Positions 11,825 to 23,347 of a stretch of DNA of 64,000 bases are shown here, in pieces (the stretch's first letter is position 1; every line of letters begins with the position of its first letter). The stretch is from Glebionis coronaria (lineage: Eukaryota > Streptophyta > Magnoliopsida > Asterales > Asteraceae): the NCBI GenBank assembly GCA_025667525.1, contig CM046877.1:621138262-621202261 (forward strand), in the 5' to 3' direction. The notes below the pieces were generated by a model. That model was given only the letters and a program-made list of their open reading frames with translations. It did not search any database and was not told the DNA's origin. The position numbers and the translations under genes are program-made.

Positions 11825-12995
11825 TCATTTTCGTTTGATCTTTTGAACAACTTTTGAAATAATATTGCTCCAAAAGCGTGTCTTGACTTTAGGCTTTCTT
11901 TTGTTACTTCCTTCGACTTGTTGATCTTCAAGCTCTTGATCGTATCCTTCTTCGAATTCCTCTAGTATAGTTTCTTCAAACATTGAGTGTTGATCATAGT
12001 CCTTTGCAAAGCAAATATTTTCGTTTGTTGGTGTATCCTTGCTAGATTTCCATTGAGTCTTGTTGAAGCTTGTGGATGCCATTAGCAAAGTCGGTTCTAA
12101 ATCTTCTTCCACAAAGTTCAATGCTTCTTGTCTTTGATGTCTTTGATCCTTTTTGCGGCAATATGAGGCATAATGTCCATATTCGTTGCAATTATAGCAT
12201 TTTATGTTGCTGAAGTCTCTAGGCCTTTTCATTGCTTCATTGTAATCTTGTGAGAAATTTTCCTCTTTTCCATGTTGTCTATTATCGTCATGATTTCGGT
12301 TATGTGGTGGAATGTATCTTCCTCTTCCTTGATTATCATAGCGATGTCTTTGACCATTATTGTTGTGTTTTGCAAACAATAATTTATCGTGATCTTCAAA
12401 TGTTCTTCCTTTCTTAATCTTTATTCTTTATTCGTAGGTTTTGAGTCTTCCTATTGCTTCTTCGAGGGTCATTTTGTTTAAATCCGAGTATTGTTCGATT
12501 GATGCAACGATTTGCATTTAAGAGTTTTCGAACTAAGGTCGAATCCTCAAATGTGTGTCCTAAACCAGCGGCTTTGTTTGCATATGTGGTTATTTTTCCT
12601 GCAAAGGTATCGATTGATTCTTCTTCCTTCATTTGTAACATCTCAAAGTCGGATTTGAGTGTTTGTAGTCTCGCTTGTTGGACTCTTTCTTCTCCCATAT
12701 GCCTTATCTTTAAAGCATTCCAAATTTCTTTCGAGGTTTTATGCTTCGTTATTTGAAGCAGTTGTTCTTCATGTAAGGATTGATAAAGAAATGCTATTGC
12801 AGTCTTATCCTTCTTATTGTCGATTTGGGTAGTATCGGTTGGATCTACCATGTCCCATAAACCATTCGCTTCGAGAATGATTTGCATTCGAATTGCCCAT
12901 AATGAGTAATTCGTGGATTTTAGTATAGGACATTGAAATTGAGGTGTACTTATAGTACTAACCTCTTTCTTTGAACCATTTCCTTCTTTTGTCAT
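11825..12995 (-). pseudogene. Copia-type gag (UBN2 family) with zinc knuckle, interrupted
   Basis: This is the only coding region of the element. The start at 12995 opens a 193-codon frame with the copia gag (DUF4219/UBN2) pattern, including NYSLWAIRMQ and IWNALKIRHMG. Near 12505 the frame is lost, apparently by a small deletion, and an in-frame stop (TAA) follows near 12430. The rest continues in another frame at 12379-11825 with a CCHC zinc knuckle, CYNCNEYGHYASYC, near 12195. An acidic Glu/Asp-rich tail follows and ends about 20 bases from the polypurine tract. Normal copia gag runs on into protease, which is absent here. With a stop and a frame shift, this gag probably makes no working capsid, so movement would depend on a helper element. 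Confidence 0.85.
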
Positions 12996-13199
12996 ATCTT
13001 TAGGATATTGACTTAAAACTCAAATAAAATCTTTTAATGCTAATAGTATCAAAAAAAATTTCTTTTCTAGTGAGTACTTTTGTTAATAATCTTTAAAGTC
13101 TTAATATTATATTTTTTCTTAATAATGTAAATCTTAAAATCTTATAATCCTTTTAAAAAAAATCTTAAAAAAGTTAAATATCTAAAATTCTATATAATT

Positions 13200-13462
13200 C
13201 TTATCATAAACCAAATAAGAAAAGTCTTTAAAGCTCGTTTATTATAAAGCCAATAAAACTTAAATCGTTCTTATCATAATCCAAATAAGATATTTTAAAA
13301 TTCTCTTATCATAAACCAAATAAGATGTTTTGAAATTTTCTTATCGTAAACCAAATAAGATGTCTTGAAATTTTCTTATCGTAAACCAAATAAGATGTTT
13401 TGAAATTTTCTTATCGTAAACCAAATAAGATAATTTAATTTTCTTATCATAAACCAAATAAG
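13200..13462 (-). repeat. 35-bp tandem repeat in the leader of the gag-only element
   Basis: The block CTTATCRTAAACCAAATAAG recurs at 13200, 13270, 13305, 13340, 13375, 13410 and 13443, with a decayed unit near 13237. Spacing is exactly 35 bases through the core. The array lies between the primer-binding site and gag. Confidence 0.85.
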
Positions 13463-14364
13463 AAATCTTAAAATTATAAAAGCTTAAAAATCTTAAAAAC
13501 TTAAATTCTAAAAATCTTAAAAATCTAAAAATCTAAAATTCTAAAAACTTAAAATACTAAAAAATTCTAAAATGAAAGGTAAAATTGGTTTGTTTGAAAC
13601 CTGTTGGGCTATGGCCCGAAGTCCCTTTATGATATGGGCTTAAAAGGCCCGGTGTTCACTTAATAGGTAATAATATATACCCGTCCCTTTGCTTTCTCCC
13701 TTTTTGTGTGTTAATAAATAACACTTCTCTTTCTGTCTTGGTTTCTCCGTCCCCTGTTCCTTCTCTCTTCTTTGTGACAAGATGATATGTATCAATCTTG
13801 TCCTCTGATGATTATTTTGCGAATCAAAGATGGATTTGTAATCCTTCTTTGGTTCCTTAAGTGTTCTGGCGATCAAAACACTCGAATATCTTAATTTGTT
13901 CTTTGCGAAAAATTAGGGTTTCGCAAAGAATTTGGGGATCTGGTCTTTTATTCGGATATGTTGAATCGTGATGATTCTAATTGCGTTTTCAAATCCTTAA
14001 TTGTGGATTTGATTGAGTTTTACCCAATTTTTCGAGATGATTGTGTTATCCGAATCTGGTAAGTTTTCTGTTTTTGTTTTGAATCCGGTTAAAAAAAAAA
14101 TCAAACCGTGCCTAATCTCTGGTTTAAATCTTTGATTAGAAAAAAAATTCGTGGGTTTGTTTTGCAAAAATCTGGGTAGGAACCCTTGTTGCCGAATCAA
14201 AGATTCTGGTGGCAAGATGGATTCTCCTATAATTAAACAACAAGATAAAAAATATGATTGTGTTTAATTTTTTTGTGGAAAACCTGTGTATGGTTTGGTT
14301 CTTGGATTCGAAGCAGAAAAATCTTTAAAATGGTGTATGATGATTTGGTTTGATTAACCAAAAG

Positions 14365-14377
14365 CTCTGATGCCAAT
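14365..14377 (-). other. Primer-binding site (initiator-Met tRNA type)
   Basis: On the minus strand, directly after the 5' LTR, the sequence reads ATTGGCATCAGAGC. This differs at one base from the usual plant TGGTATCAGAGC complementary to the 3' end of initiator methionine tRNA. Confidence 0.75.
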
Positions 14378-14668
14378 TGTTGTGATAAATCTGGGTGTGT
14401 GTGGATCGTTCAAACTTTAATCAGGATATACCGAAATATAAATTGTATTGATATATAATAAATCTGTATCATCTGCAGTTTTACAAATCTTCCTACTCTA
14501 TTTATACTATGCTAAACGGTACGAATGAAACGTTGTGATGTTTCATGAGAACCGTTGTGACGGTTGGTAGTAATAACTGCCAATAACCGTTCCTAAAATA
14601 ACTGTCTAAATAAGTGTCTGATGAGGGATTTGGGATTAACCCATTGGGCTAAGAGAATCGGCCCAACA
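14378..14668 (-). repeat. 5' LTR of the gag-only element
   Basis: 291 bp, same sequence and same TG...CA ends as the copy at 11504-11794. The target duplication AACCA follows at 14669-14673. Confidence 0.92.
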
Positions 14669-14673
14669 AACCA

Positions 14674-15100
14674 GAGAGCCCTTTCTTCTAATCTGTAGGA
14701 CCATATTAAGTCACCAGTATAGAGGGGTAAAACATGTTCTTACTATTGTTGATAATTTGTCTATGTTCCAAAAGTTAAGACGGCCTCCCCAGTCTTCATG
14801 TGTTGGTTCGTTTTGGTCATTTGACCTAACGTGTGTTAATAATTTGACTGTTAGTCACTTTTGCTACACAGACATTTTTGTTATTTTCTCATTCAGTTTT
14901 GTCCCTTTCCTTTAACTCTCGGTCACCACCACCAATCATCGGCAACCACCCCCACCCTCAACTGCCAACACATGCACCCATCTTTCCTGTAGGTCATCCA
15001 AGATTCTAACAATTCCATCTTCACATTCATTTTCATGCCCACCAACTAACGTGCCCATTATTAATAACCTTATATTGAATAAAAAAGAAAAAAATATTGT
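14674..15100. other. Intergenic DNA
   Basis: No gene is seen. The first part is probably the original sequence downstream of the first receptor kinase, resuming after the gag-only element. From about 14930 it grades into the decayed gypsy element described next. Confidence 0.35.
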
Positions 15101-15605
15101 TGCAATAGCCTTACCCACATCATCATATGTTATGTAGTTTGCTTCAGTTTTTTTTTTCCCCCAATGGATTATCATATGCAACACCAAACCTCTTTACTCT
15201 AGCTTCCTTGTACCCTCGCCATGAAACATATTTCCAATGGTCCTAACAAACTGTTAATGCCACATCTCATAGAGATAAATTGAAATGAGATTCATCTTAT
15301 CTCTATCTTTTACTTGATCAACCTTAACCAAACTGCTCACATTGAAACACCCATCCCCTTATATTCTTTACCACCAAACTTAGAAAAATCAGTTTTTGTA
15401 GCCTTATGATATTGTTGCATTCTTTGGCCGTTTTGATTTGGTCTAACAATCATACTACCTCCACTGGTAATAGCCACATTCCTCTCTACTTCCTCAACTT
15501 TGCCCACTCCTCTCTCAAAAGCAAAAGTACTGCCATCAACTCCTTTAAAGACTCTCTATCCCCCTCTTCTCTATTAGTACTAGTTCTTATATGTGGAGCC
15601 ATCCT
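15100..15605 (-). pseudogene. Decayed gypsy-type gag
   Basis: The minus strand carries traces of a Ty3/gypsy retrotransposon gag. An ATG near 15603 is followed by a Thr-rich start. Further on, KATKTDFSKF near 15390, FQCEQF near 15350 and a KRFGVAYDNPL-like stretch near 15190 follow in the right order but in changing frames with many stops. This order matches the Retrotrans_gag domain. The segment lies just inside a primer-binding site and LTR at about 16070-16310 on the same strand, which supports the assignment. Nothing of pol follows on the left, so the element is truncated. Confidence 0.5.
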
Positions 15606-16065
15606 CAATTTTCATAACAACTAACATAACCCAAAAGAATTATTCCCAACTAATCAAGAAATCACTAACTATCAAAATGGGTCAATAACAACCCAGAGAA
15701 CTATCAGAAGCAAGAAAGATCCAAGATCAACACCAAAACTAGCTTTACTAACTATTGATCAAGAAAGATTAACTATTTAATCAGCAACAAACGAATAACT
15801 AGTAATTCACAATCAACAATATCTACTCAACCAGTAAATCAAGAACTTAACAAAAAGTCTGCCAATGTTTTAACAACTTCCATGATTATAACTAACTAAC
15901 TATCCTAGAACAATGAAACAACACTTATCTAACACAAGAACACAAATTTGTGAAATGGAATTGATTTATGAACGTGTTTGTGATTTAGCGAGAAAACTAG
16001 AATATGAAAAATGAGAACAAAATTTATGATGTTTGAGATAGAGTTGGGTCTAATCCGAGGAGGAA
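15606..16065 (-). other. Leader region of the decayed gypsy element
   Basis: AT-rich sequence with no gene between the gag relic and the primer-binding site. In a gypsy element of minus orientation this would be the 5' untranslated leader. Confidence 0.4.
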
Positions 16066-16310
16066 TGACTCTGATACCACTTGATATGATCTAATCTAGA
16101 CTCTAGTTAGTTGAGTGAAGATTAGAACACAACATTCCCAGAATTTATTCTCTAGAATTAAGAAAAGAGAATTGAAAGTAAAATGTGATGTTGTAGAGAT
16201 TTGTTATAAGGAGATATAAAATGCAAATAGAAATGATACATCTAAGGGTGTTTATAAAATGATTTGAGATGAGGGTTTGTGATAATATATTTTCCCGCCC
16301 ATACAACCAT
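16066..16310 (-). mobile_element. Primer-binding site and partial 5' LTR of a gypsy remnant
   Basis: On the minus strand, AGTGGTATCAGAGTC (complement of 16067-16081) is an iMet-type primer-binding site. The DNA on its right begins TGATATGATC, as an LTR edge should. No second copy of this LTR exists in the window, so the outer boundary near 16310 is a guess. Confidence 0.5.
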
Positions 16311-17605
16311 ATGAAAGTATTAACTTTTCTAGTTAACTTTATACATCATTTAGTCGGTGACTCATTATGTGCAAATATATCATGTCGCCTACTTATGAAT
16401 CATCTTTGATTAGCTTAACTATTTGTAGCACCATTCTTTTTATATAATTCTGGTTCTGCTATGCATGCTAGGGCATGAGCGCTTTAGCTTGTGCAGTGAT
16501 CAAGGGGCAAAATTGCTGACAAAAAATTTGGATTACAGGTTCCTTTTTGTATATCCCAAAAAGGTTATCCACTTAAAAATATATATCTCACCGTTAAAGA
16601 AAATGCATAACATCTAGAAAAAAGGAGAATAAAGATAATCATGAGGACTTTCAGTGATCATAATTCTGTCACAAAAAAATCACTTGTACCTTTTTGATTT
16701 GGGTTTTTTACATTTATTATTATTAATTTATATGGTAACCATGGTTTCTGACCTTTTAGCCGATTAATCCAAGGGGATTTAAATCCACCGCCACACAACA
16801 CAAACAGGTAAAGCTCTCTCTTTTCAGGAGGCTAGCGTAATCACTTCAAGGTTGTTTGCACCTAGCAGGAAGTGACATTTAGGATAGAGCCGGTGGGGAT
16901 TCTATTTTCTTTATAAAGAGTAGACAAAATGGCTAGATTGCTAGCGATTTAATGACTTTTACTAACTCGTTTTTTCAATCAGAGAAGGGAATATATCTTT
17001 TAGTGTATGATCATATAACTCTCAGCTGTAAATTAGTAGACATTATGACAAGACTAAGTAGATTCTCGTGTCTTCATTCATAGAACAACACTCTTTAACA
17101 CGTAAAACCAAATGTACACTATTAGTCGAATAGGTATTCATGATGATGTAAATTCATACTCATATTTTTCTACCTTTAAAAAGTTTTTAAATTCAAAAAA
17201 GGATGCATAATGCCATTAGCAACTGGAACATATTGAAACCATAGCTAGAAAAACATACTAGACACTCAAAAGTGCAGAATGGACCGTTAGTAGTCTATGG
17301 CTCTATGGCTGTATACCGGTTGCTATTATGTAAAACATTTTGTCGGATAGAAAGCGCGTAAACTTAGGTGAGGGACAATAGCTTGTACCATTTCCCTTAT
17401 GTGAGCAAGGCTGTAGCCAATTATTAGTTTATAATTGTTGATAGATCTGCAACCAAAGAAACAACATTCTTGTAATAGTACCAGCTTTGACATAAAAGGT
17501 AGCTCTTAATAAAATCAACAACAAAATTCACACCGTATTAGAAAAATTGCATGCTGCAACATCTTTAGCAAATGCAAAAAAAGGGAGAGACGAATATAGA
17601 TTTGA
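16311..17605. other. Intergenic DNA between the two receptor kinases, with repeat module copy 2
   Basis: No gene. At about 16733-16800 lies the second copy of the module found at 3876-3952 (GGTAACCATGGTTT then TTAGCCGATTAATCC). The part nearest 17605 should contain the 3' untranslated region of the second receptor kinase, transcribed on the minus strand. I cannot place its polyadenylation site. Confidence 0.4.
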
Positions 17606-20600
17606 CTATCGTAGTTCTGGACCCTGCATGCTCTCGAAACTCAAAGACATGTGCATAGTTAGATTATTTGGTTTGGCCCCATGTAAACCCTTATCTGCTT
17701 TCAAACAGCTCTGTAGATCTGTCACCACATCATTTATGGTTGGCCTTTCGATGGATACGCTACCAACACAAGTCAATGCCAACTCTACCACTTTCCAGGC
17801 TGTATTAACGTCATAGTCCCCATGTAACCTAGGATCGATTAAGTTTTCAAGATTTCCTTCAGCAACCATTAACTTAACCCAGTTAACTATGTACATGTCA
17901 TCTGATATTGCTTGTCGGCCTGTAATCAACTCCAACAGTACTACTCCAAAGCTATAGACATCACTTTTCTCTGTCAATCTGTTTGTTGTGTAATACCTGA
18001 GAAACAGAAACGAGATGTTTTATTTTCCAAAATCAACAATGGTAAGTTCTTAAACTTATTTATGTACCAAAACCGAACTCTGAAGAGTGAAGGGTTACAC
18101 AATTATGCTTATACGTGAAATAATGTAGAACAAAAAGACTTACTCAGGGTCAAGGTATCCAGGAGTACCACAAATTACTGTTGACACGTGTGTGGCACCT
18201 TCTGTTGCGAAAGCTCTTGACAGACCAAAATCTGCTAGTTTCGCCTGAAAATTCTCATTTAATAATATGTTTGAACATTTCACGTCTCTATGGACTATCG
18301 GTGGCTTGCAACCATGATGCATATACTCTAGCCCTGTTATAAAAAAAACCAATGCATGCTTAAGCAGTTGTGTACACTCCCAAAACCTAATCAGGAAGTA
18401 TCTGAAAATTAAAAGTAACGTGATTACTGACCTTGTGCCGCATCATATGCTATTTCTAGCCTTTTCTTCCAGCTCAAGACATCTTGACTTCCATCTAATA
18501 AAGTAATTCAAGCTATTAGTAAATCAAACTGCTGCGTAATTGTTTTTTAAGTGATAGATTTTGGGAAAAGTTACCAAATAGGTGCATTCCTAAGTTTCCA
18601 TTAGCCATGTACTCATAGATGATTCCCTTTTGGCTGCCTTCATTGCAATACCCGACTAGTGAAGTTATGTTTTTATGATGAACGCTCATGAGAAGGCGTA
18701 CCTGTAGTTGAATGATTATTAGTTTTCCATGTTTTGTTATTTTTCTTAAAATTCCAATAACTAAACAAATACGGTAAGATGCTTCAGTATTAATTTATTA
18801 GTACAGATGGCTGAATGGAAAAACTTACTTCTGCCTGAAATTCCCTGTACCCTTGAGATGATGATTCAGAAAGCATCTTTACAGCAACTTGATTATTTCC
18901 AATACATCCGTAGAACACTGTTCCGAAACCACCTTTCCCAATGACTGTATTGAAGCTGTCAGTAATCCTTTGTATATCTAAAAATGTGAAACTCTGATTT
19001 CTCGGTTCCATAAGCATGTCCCCTACGTTCGGATCTGCATTCACTATTTTAAAAAACAAATACACATTAACTGAGTATCTAGGTTTCAAATGCTATGATG
19101 TTTTAGTAAAGTGTATACTGTTATATTTAGATAATGTCTTAATGTTTCTACCTTTTGTTTTATAGAGTGCTTTGGTAAAGAAGTGACAAGGTTAAAACTA
19201 TTCCAAACCTGATGTTTGTCTTCTTTTAATAGCCCACACGATCGCAAATGTGATCAATAACACAAAAAATGCAGCAACTGTTGCTATCACTGGAATAATA
19301 ACTTTGTTTTGCTTTTTGTTTTTGCATGGACCTTTGGGACAAGGAATCGTATCTTGATCACTGTTTTCTTCGATACTGGTAATAATGTAGAATATGTTAG
19401 AACAAGTAAGGTGACTGTTTATTAGTTTTCCTAGGAGTATATTTCAAAGGTAACGCGCGCACCTTAACAATAGCGACCCGTTCTTTGACTTTGCTAGGAT
19501 TTCTTCTGGTAGAGGTCTTGTGAAATTGTTTCCCCGTAAGTTACTATAAGAACACCATGATAAAGTACCATTATATACAATGTAAAAACGTACGATCCAT
19601 TGAAAATGATAAGTATGATGCCAGATCTAGAACCTAGTAACTTACAGAACCGCCAAAAAATTTAGAGATGCGAGAAACTTGGGCACAGTTCCGGTCAAGT
19701 TATTATAGGACAGATCCCTGTAGAATGAAAACATAGATATAATGAGTTTGCATAGTGAACATTAAACTTTATAGACTCCGATAATCTAGGTAGTACTTAC
19801 AACGATTGTAACATTGTGAAATTAGCTAAGGCAGCAGATATATCTCCACTCAAACCGCTAGATGACAAGTTCCTAAATATAAATTTTATGAGAATATTAT
19901 AACTGCCAAAATGATAATGAAATTTAGCCATTTCAGTTTCTCCGTGAGTTGAATACATACAAAGATATGATCCTCGGAGTATCTGTATCTCTGTAGCTGC
20001 AGTTAATACCGTTCCAGATATATTCCTGTGGAAAACATGGATCTCCTTGCCAGTTTCTTTTTAATCCATAAGCTGACTTAGTATTCCAGATTGCAGCAGC
20101 TAATATAAACATGATAGGAAAATAGGTGAATTGACCATAATATTATGAAATTGGAAAAAAAACTATCATTAAGAGTAAAAGTGGTAAGTTTGGCATTACT
20201 GATAACGGGTAAAAACTGGTTTGGACTGCAACTTGTATGTTTTGTTTTCTTTGTATTCTTTCATTAAGGGTCGAAACGACCCATAAACACTTTAATATCT
20301 TCTTTTCAAAATTATATAAACATCATACTATATTATAAAGCATTTAGGACTTTCTATAATTAGAAAGTCTGAAAATTCAGACATCTGAATTTCGAACACC
20401 GGATCTCATTTCGCTGACGTCACCACCACCACTGCTGCCACCGATGACGTCGTTTCATGCCAGTTTCGTGATTTTGTTATTAGTAACAGATATTCTTCTG
20501 GTTCTCAAAGTCAACGGCATGTAACTCGTCGGAGAAGAGGACGTGACCACCGTCGTCGCCGGGATATGACTCACCGGCGCCAGAAACCGGTAACAGCCGC

Positions 20601-23347
20601 CACTGCCTACAACGACGTCTTTCATCTTCCCTAACTCCGTTTGAAAATCAACCATAAACTTTTCTGAATCTCACCGTCGTTCCGCCGTCGTCATCGGAAG
20701 CAATCGATTTCATTTTCCATCAACGTTCATGCAGCTTAACCTTCTTATTGCCATCGAAACAATCGGCGGAAAATACCATCGGCGGCGAGAGTTGTTTTAT
20801 GTGTTTGTGTGTGTGTGGTTACGTGAAACAATAGGGAAAAAACAGATCTGGGAATAGATTAAAGTGGAGGCATATGAAAGAAAGTAAAGAGTCTAGAGTT
20901 TTGAAATTTAGTCCCCGTGTCTTTATAACTTTAATATTAAGATGTGATGTGCTGTCTTTTTACTTAGACGAGTATCTCTTTATAACTTTAACATTAATTA
21001 TTAGACTTAAACACGTAATGGATTAGCTATGTAATTGTGTTTATTTTATAAACTAATTTTACAACTTTAAATGGAAGATGTTCGTGTTTTACGCAGGTGA
21101 ATTTGACATACCCTTGTTATTAACCATCGGTTTTAGTGAACAATTTTTTGGTAATTGGGTTGTTTTATATTAGGATGAAAAAATTTGTTTGGCAATTGTA
21201 AATAAAGTTATTTTTAAAAAATTAAATGTCTTAAATCTTCCAATTTATCGAACCTACAAACACACAACTCAATCTTTTTATCCTCTATGTCTCACCACAT
21301 ACAAATACAAATACACCTACGCCACTCTCTTCACTCTCATGGGACCTTTTAGTGCAGCCAGCATGTGACGATGTCACTCAAAGGTATATGATGATGAAAA
21401 AACCTTATTATCGTCAAAAAATATAATATTACGGGTACCCGTCGCTGCAACGCGCGGGTACCCGACTAGTAACTAATAAGGAACAGATATTCAAATATTG
21501 TTAGATTCAGAATATGTGCCAACTTCGATTTTTGTTTACTTTTAAGTTTTAACCCATTTCCTTTTAGTTATTTTTATCTGACCCAGTTGAGATGAACAGC
21601 CAAAAATTAACCCATTTATAAGTAAACGGTACAAATAATCAAATATAGTAAAAAAGGAATATGATGTAACCAAAGAGTATATATACCATCTCGATCTTCT
21701 GTTTGCCGTTGTAGGAGCTGCTTTACTCTATAAATCTCTATTGCATTAAAGATAGGAGGAAGGGTTGAATTTAAGGTCCTGTTTAGCTTTAGTCTATAAG
21801 ATGATGCATTAAAAAAACTGCTAAACAATGTCGACGTGGTGTGATCGAGTGGAGAAATAGGCCCTTCCCAGTAGAAATCATTTAAATAAATGTTGAATTC
21901 TCTGAAATCGGTTGTTTCTAGTGTTTCAATTTCCGCAAGGTGAATATACATTAAATACTCCTGACTAGCATTAGTAGCCGTCCACGAATAGAATAAGTAA
22001 TCGGTAAGACTTGTGGTTGTGATAGCAGTGCTCATGACTTTTGATGGTACTTTTTGTGTGGTTGTAGGCCCTAAAGAAATTGTAGAAGAAGTTTGTACAT
22101 CTATAGTGCCAGAAGTCTCCATGGGATACCATATTCGATCATATTCATCGTCTCCATACCTGAATATTTAGTAGATGAACAATTCAATTTTTTTTAATTT
22201 ATTCAATATACTTATTTGAGTAAAAATAACAGTTCAAGCTAACACGATTAGGTTGCTGTTACAGATGATCATGGTTCGGTTGGGCCTAAAAACATATTTT
22301 TTCTAGTCTGACCATAACCGGTTGAGTTCACACGTTTTTGCAGATGCCTATTTCTCATTTAGTTATTGTTATGTATTTACTAAATGAAATCAATTATATT
22401 TAAAAAATAAAAGTATAACTATTGATGTCAAAAGCAATTAAGCAGCTCGACGCGCGCGCGCACACACGCACACGCGCGAAGTATAATATAGCTATATATA
22501 ATTCCTAAAGGCTGGTTTATCCCTTGAAATCACGAACATAAATTTATAGATGTTTTTGAATCATTTACATGCATGAATCAATGGTATTAGAGATTAAAGC
22601 TAGAATTATACCAATAACATAAGAAAATTTTTTTGGAGTACTAACCTGAGGGTTCCAGATGCACCCAAATTAGTTCGTGCAGAAAGCACCATAGATTGTA
22701 AACGATTTCCATACATATCGCTATCCAAAAGCCTTAATTCCAATGCAGAAATGAAGGGGTCTCCAAGACCTATATTTACCAAGCACACATATATGTAGTC
22801 TGTTGATGCGAGATGTATAATCTCATGGTCCATTGCCAAGGACGCAGTAAAGTCAACTGTATCCCAATGATCCGATCCAAGGTAGAGATCAAAATTTGGA
22901 GGTTGACCTTTTGAGTCATAATTCCCATAAGCAAATCTCGCCCTTATCAGATACCTATTACCTTTCCCTTGTTTTGGTCGGAGAGTATAACAGTTTCTGA
23001 TGGTTTGAGGAAAACTTGTAAGGGTAGTGAGTTGGATATCAAGGGTTGCGGAATTATACGAGGATAATATTTTTCCACTTTCGCCACTGTCTATAAAGCC
23101 AGCATCTGAAACATAGTGTAATCCCGTTCTGCTATCTGTGTAATTTGTACCTTGGGCTATTCCACAATCAATGCTGATGAATCCTGAAACGAAATATATA
23201 AAGCCTTGAGAAACGAATATGATTTACACATTTATCCAAAAAGAAAAACACTTTGGTACCTGATTGATCATCCTGAGCATGAACTATAGCGAAGGTAAGA
23301 GCTACATTGAGAACCAAAAGTGAATAGAAACTTCGGGATTTTGGCAT
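17606..23347 (-). CDS. Malectin-like/LRR receptor-like protein kinase (LRR-I type), 13 exons, 871 aa
   Basis: Paralogue of the gene at 6630-11353, in the opposite direction. Exons in transcript order: 23347-23260, 23183-22646, 22159-21687, 20099-19961, 19872-19801, 19717-19646, 19543-19463, 19375-19209, 19043-18829, 18701-18575, 18494-18432, 18333-18144, 17996-17606. They sum to 2616 bases in frame. Nine exons have exactly the same size as in the first gene. Residues 1-24 are a signal peptide, about 30-366 the malectin-like domain. GDPC and LRR exons follow to about 488, and the membrane helix is 513-537. The kinase has GKGGFG at 579-584, Lys599, HRD at 693-695 and DFG at 713-715. An in-frame ATG upstream exists, but the chosen start gives the better signal peptide and matches the paralogue. 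Intron 3 is 1587 bp against 553 bp in the first gene because of a Helitron. The gene looks functional, with the ligand unknown. Confidence 0.9.
20323..21469 (+). mobile_element. Non-autonomous Helitron in intron 3 of the second receptor kinase
   Basis: The right end reads CTAG at 21466-21469, preceded by a hairpin made of two CGGGTACCCG arms (21432-21441 and 21455-21464), and is followed by T. The left end begins TC after an A at 20322 and continues ATACTATATTATAAAGC, similar to plant Helitron starts. Insertion between A and T without a target duplication is the Helitron rule. At 1147 bp it has no Rep/helicase. A GC-richer block at about 20400-20840, rich in CACCAC/GACGTC motifs, may be a captured gene piece. 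The paralogue's intron 3 lacks the insertion. Confidence 0.75.
22447..22482. repeat. Alternating purine-pyrimidine microsatellite
   Basis: A run of CG and CA dinucleotides (GACGCGCGCGCGCACACACG and onward) followed by an AT-rich palindromic patch, in intron 2 of the second receptor kinase. Such tracts can adopt Z-DNA and are length-variable. Confidence 0.8.

Larger units (their letters stand above)
11504..14668 (-). mobile_element. Gag-only copia-type LTR retrotransposon (TR-GAG-like), 3165 bp
   Basis: A complete non-autonomous LTR element. Both LTRs are 291 bp, start TGTTGTGA, end GGCCCAACA, and look identical by eye. They are flanked by a 5-bp target duplication AACCA (11499-11503 and 14669-14673). 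The minus-strand order is 5' LTR, an iMet-type primer-binding site, a leader of about 1.4 kb, gag, a polypurine tract and the 3' LTR. No protease, integrase, reverse transcriptase or RNase H is present. It landed 150 bp downstream of the stop codon of the first receptor kinase, so it may supply or disturb that gene's 3' end. Identical LTRs imply recent insertion. Confidence 0.9.

Noticed and set aside
13200..13462. Possible CRISPR-like array (regular short repeats)
   Set aside because: The spacers are not unique, the setting is a plant retrotransposon leader, and no cas-like gene is present; it is an ordinary tandem repeat.
17547..17816. 89-codon plus-strand frame
   Set aside because: Antisense shadow of the last exon of the second receptor kinase.
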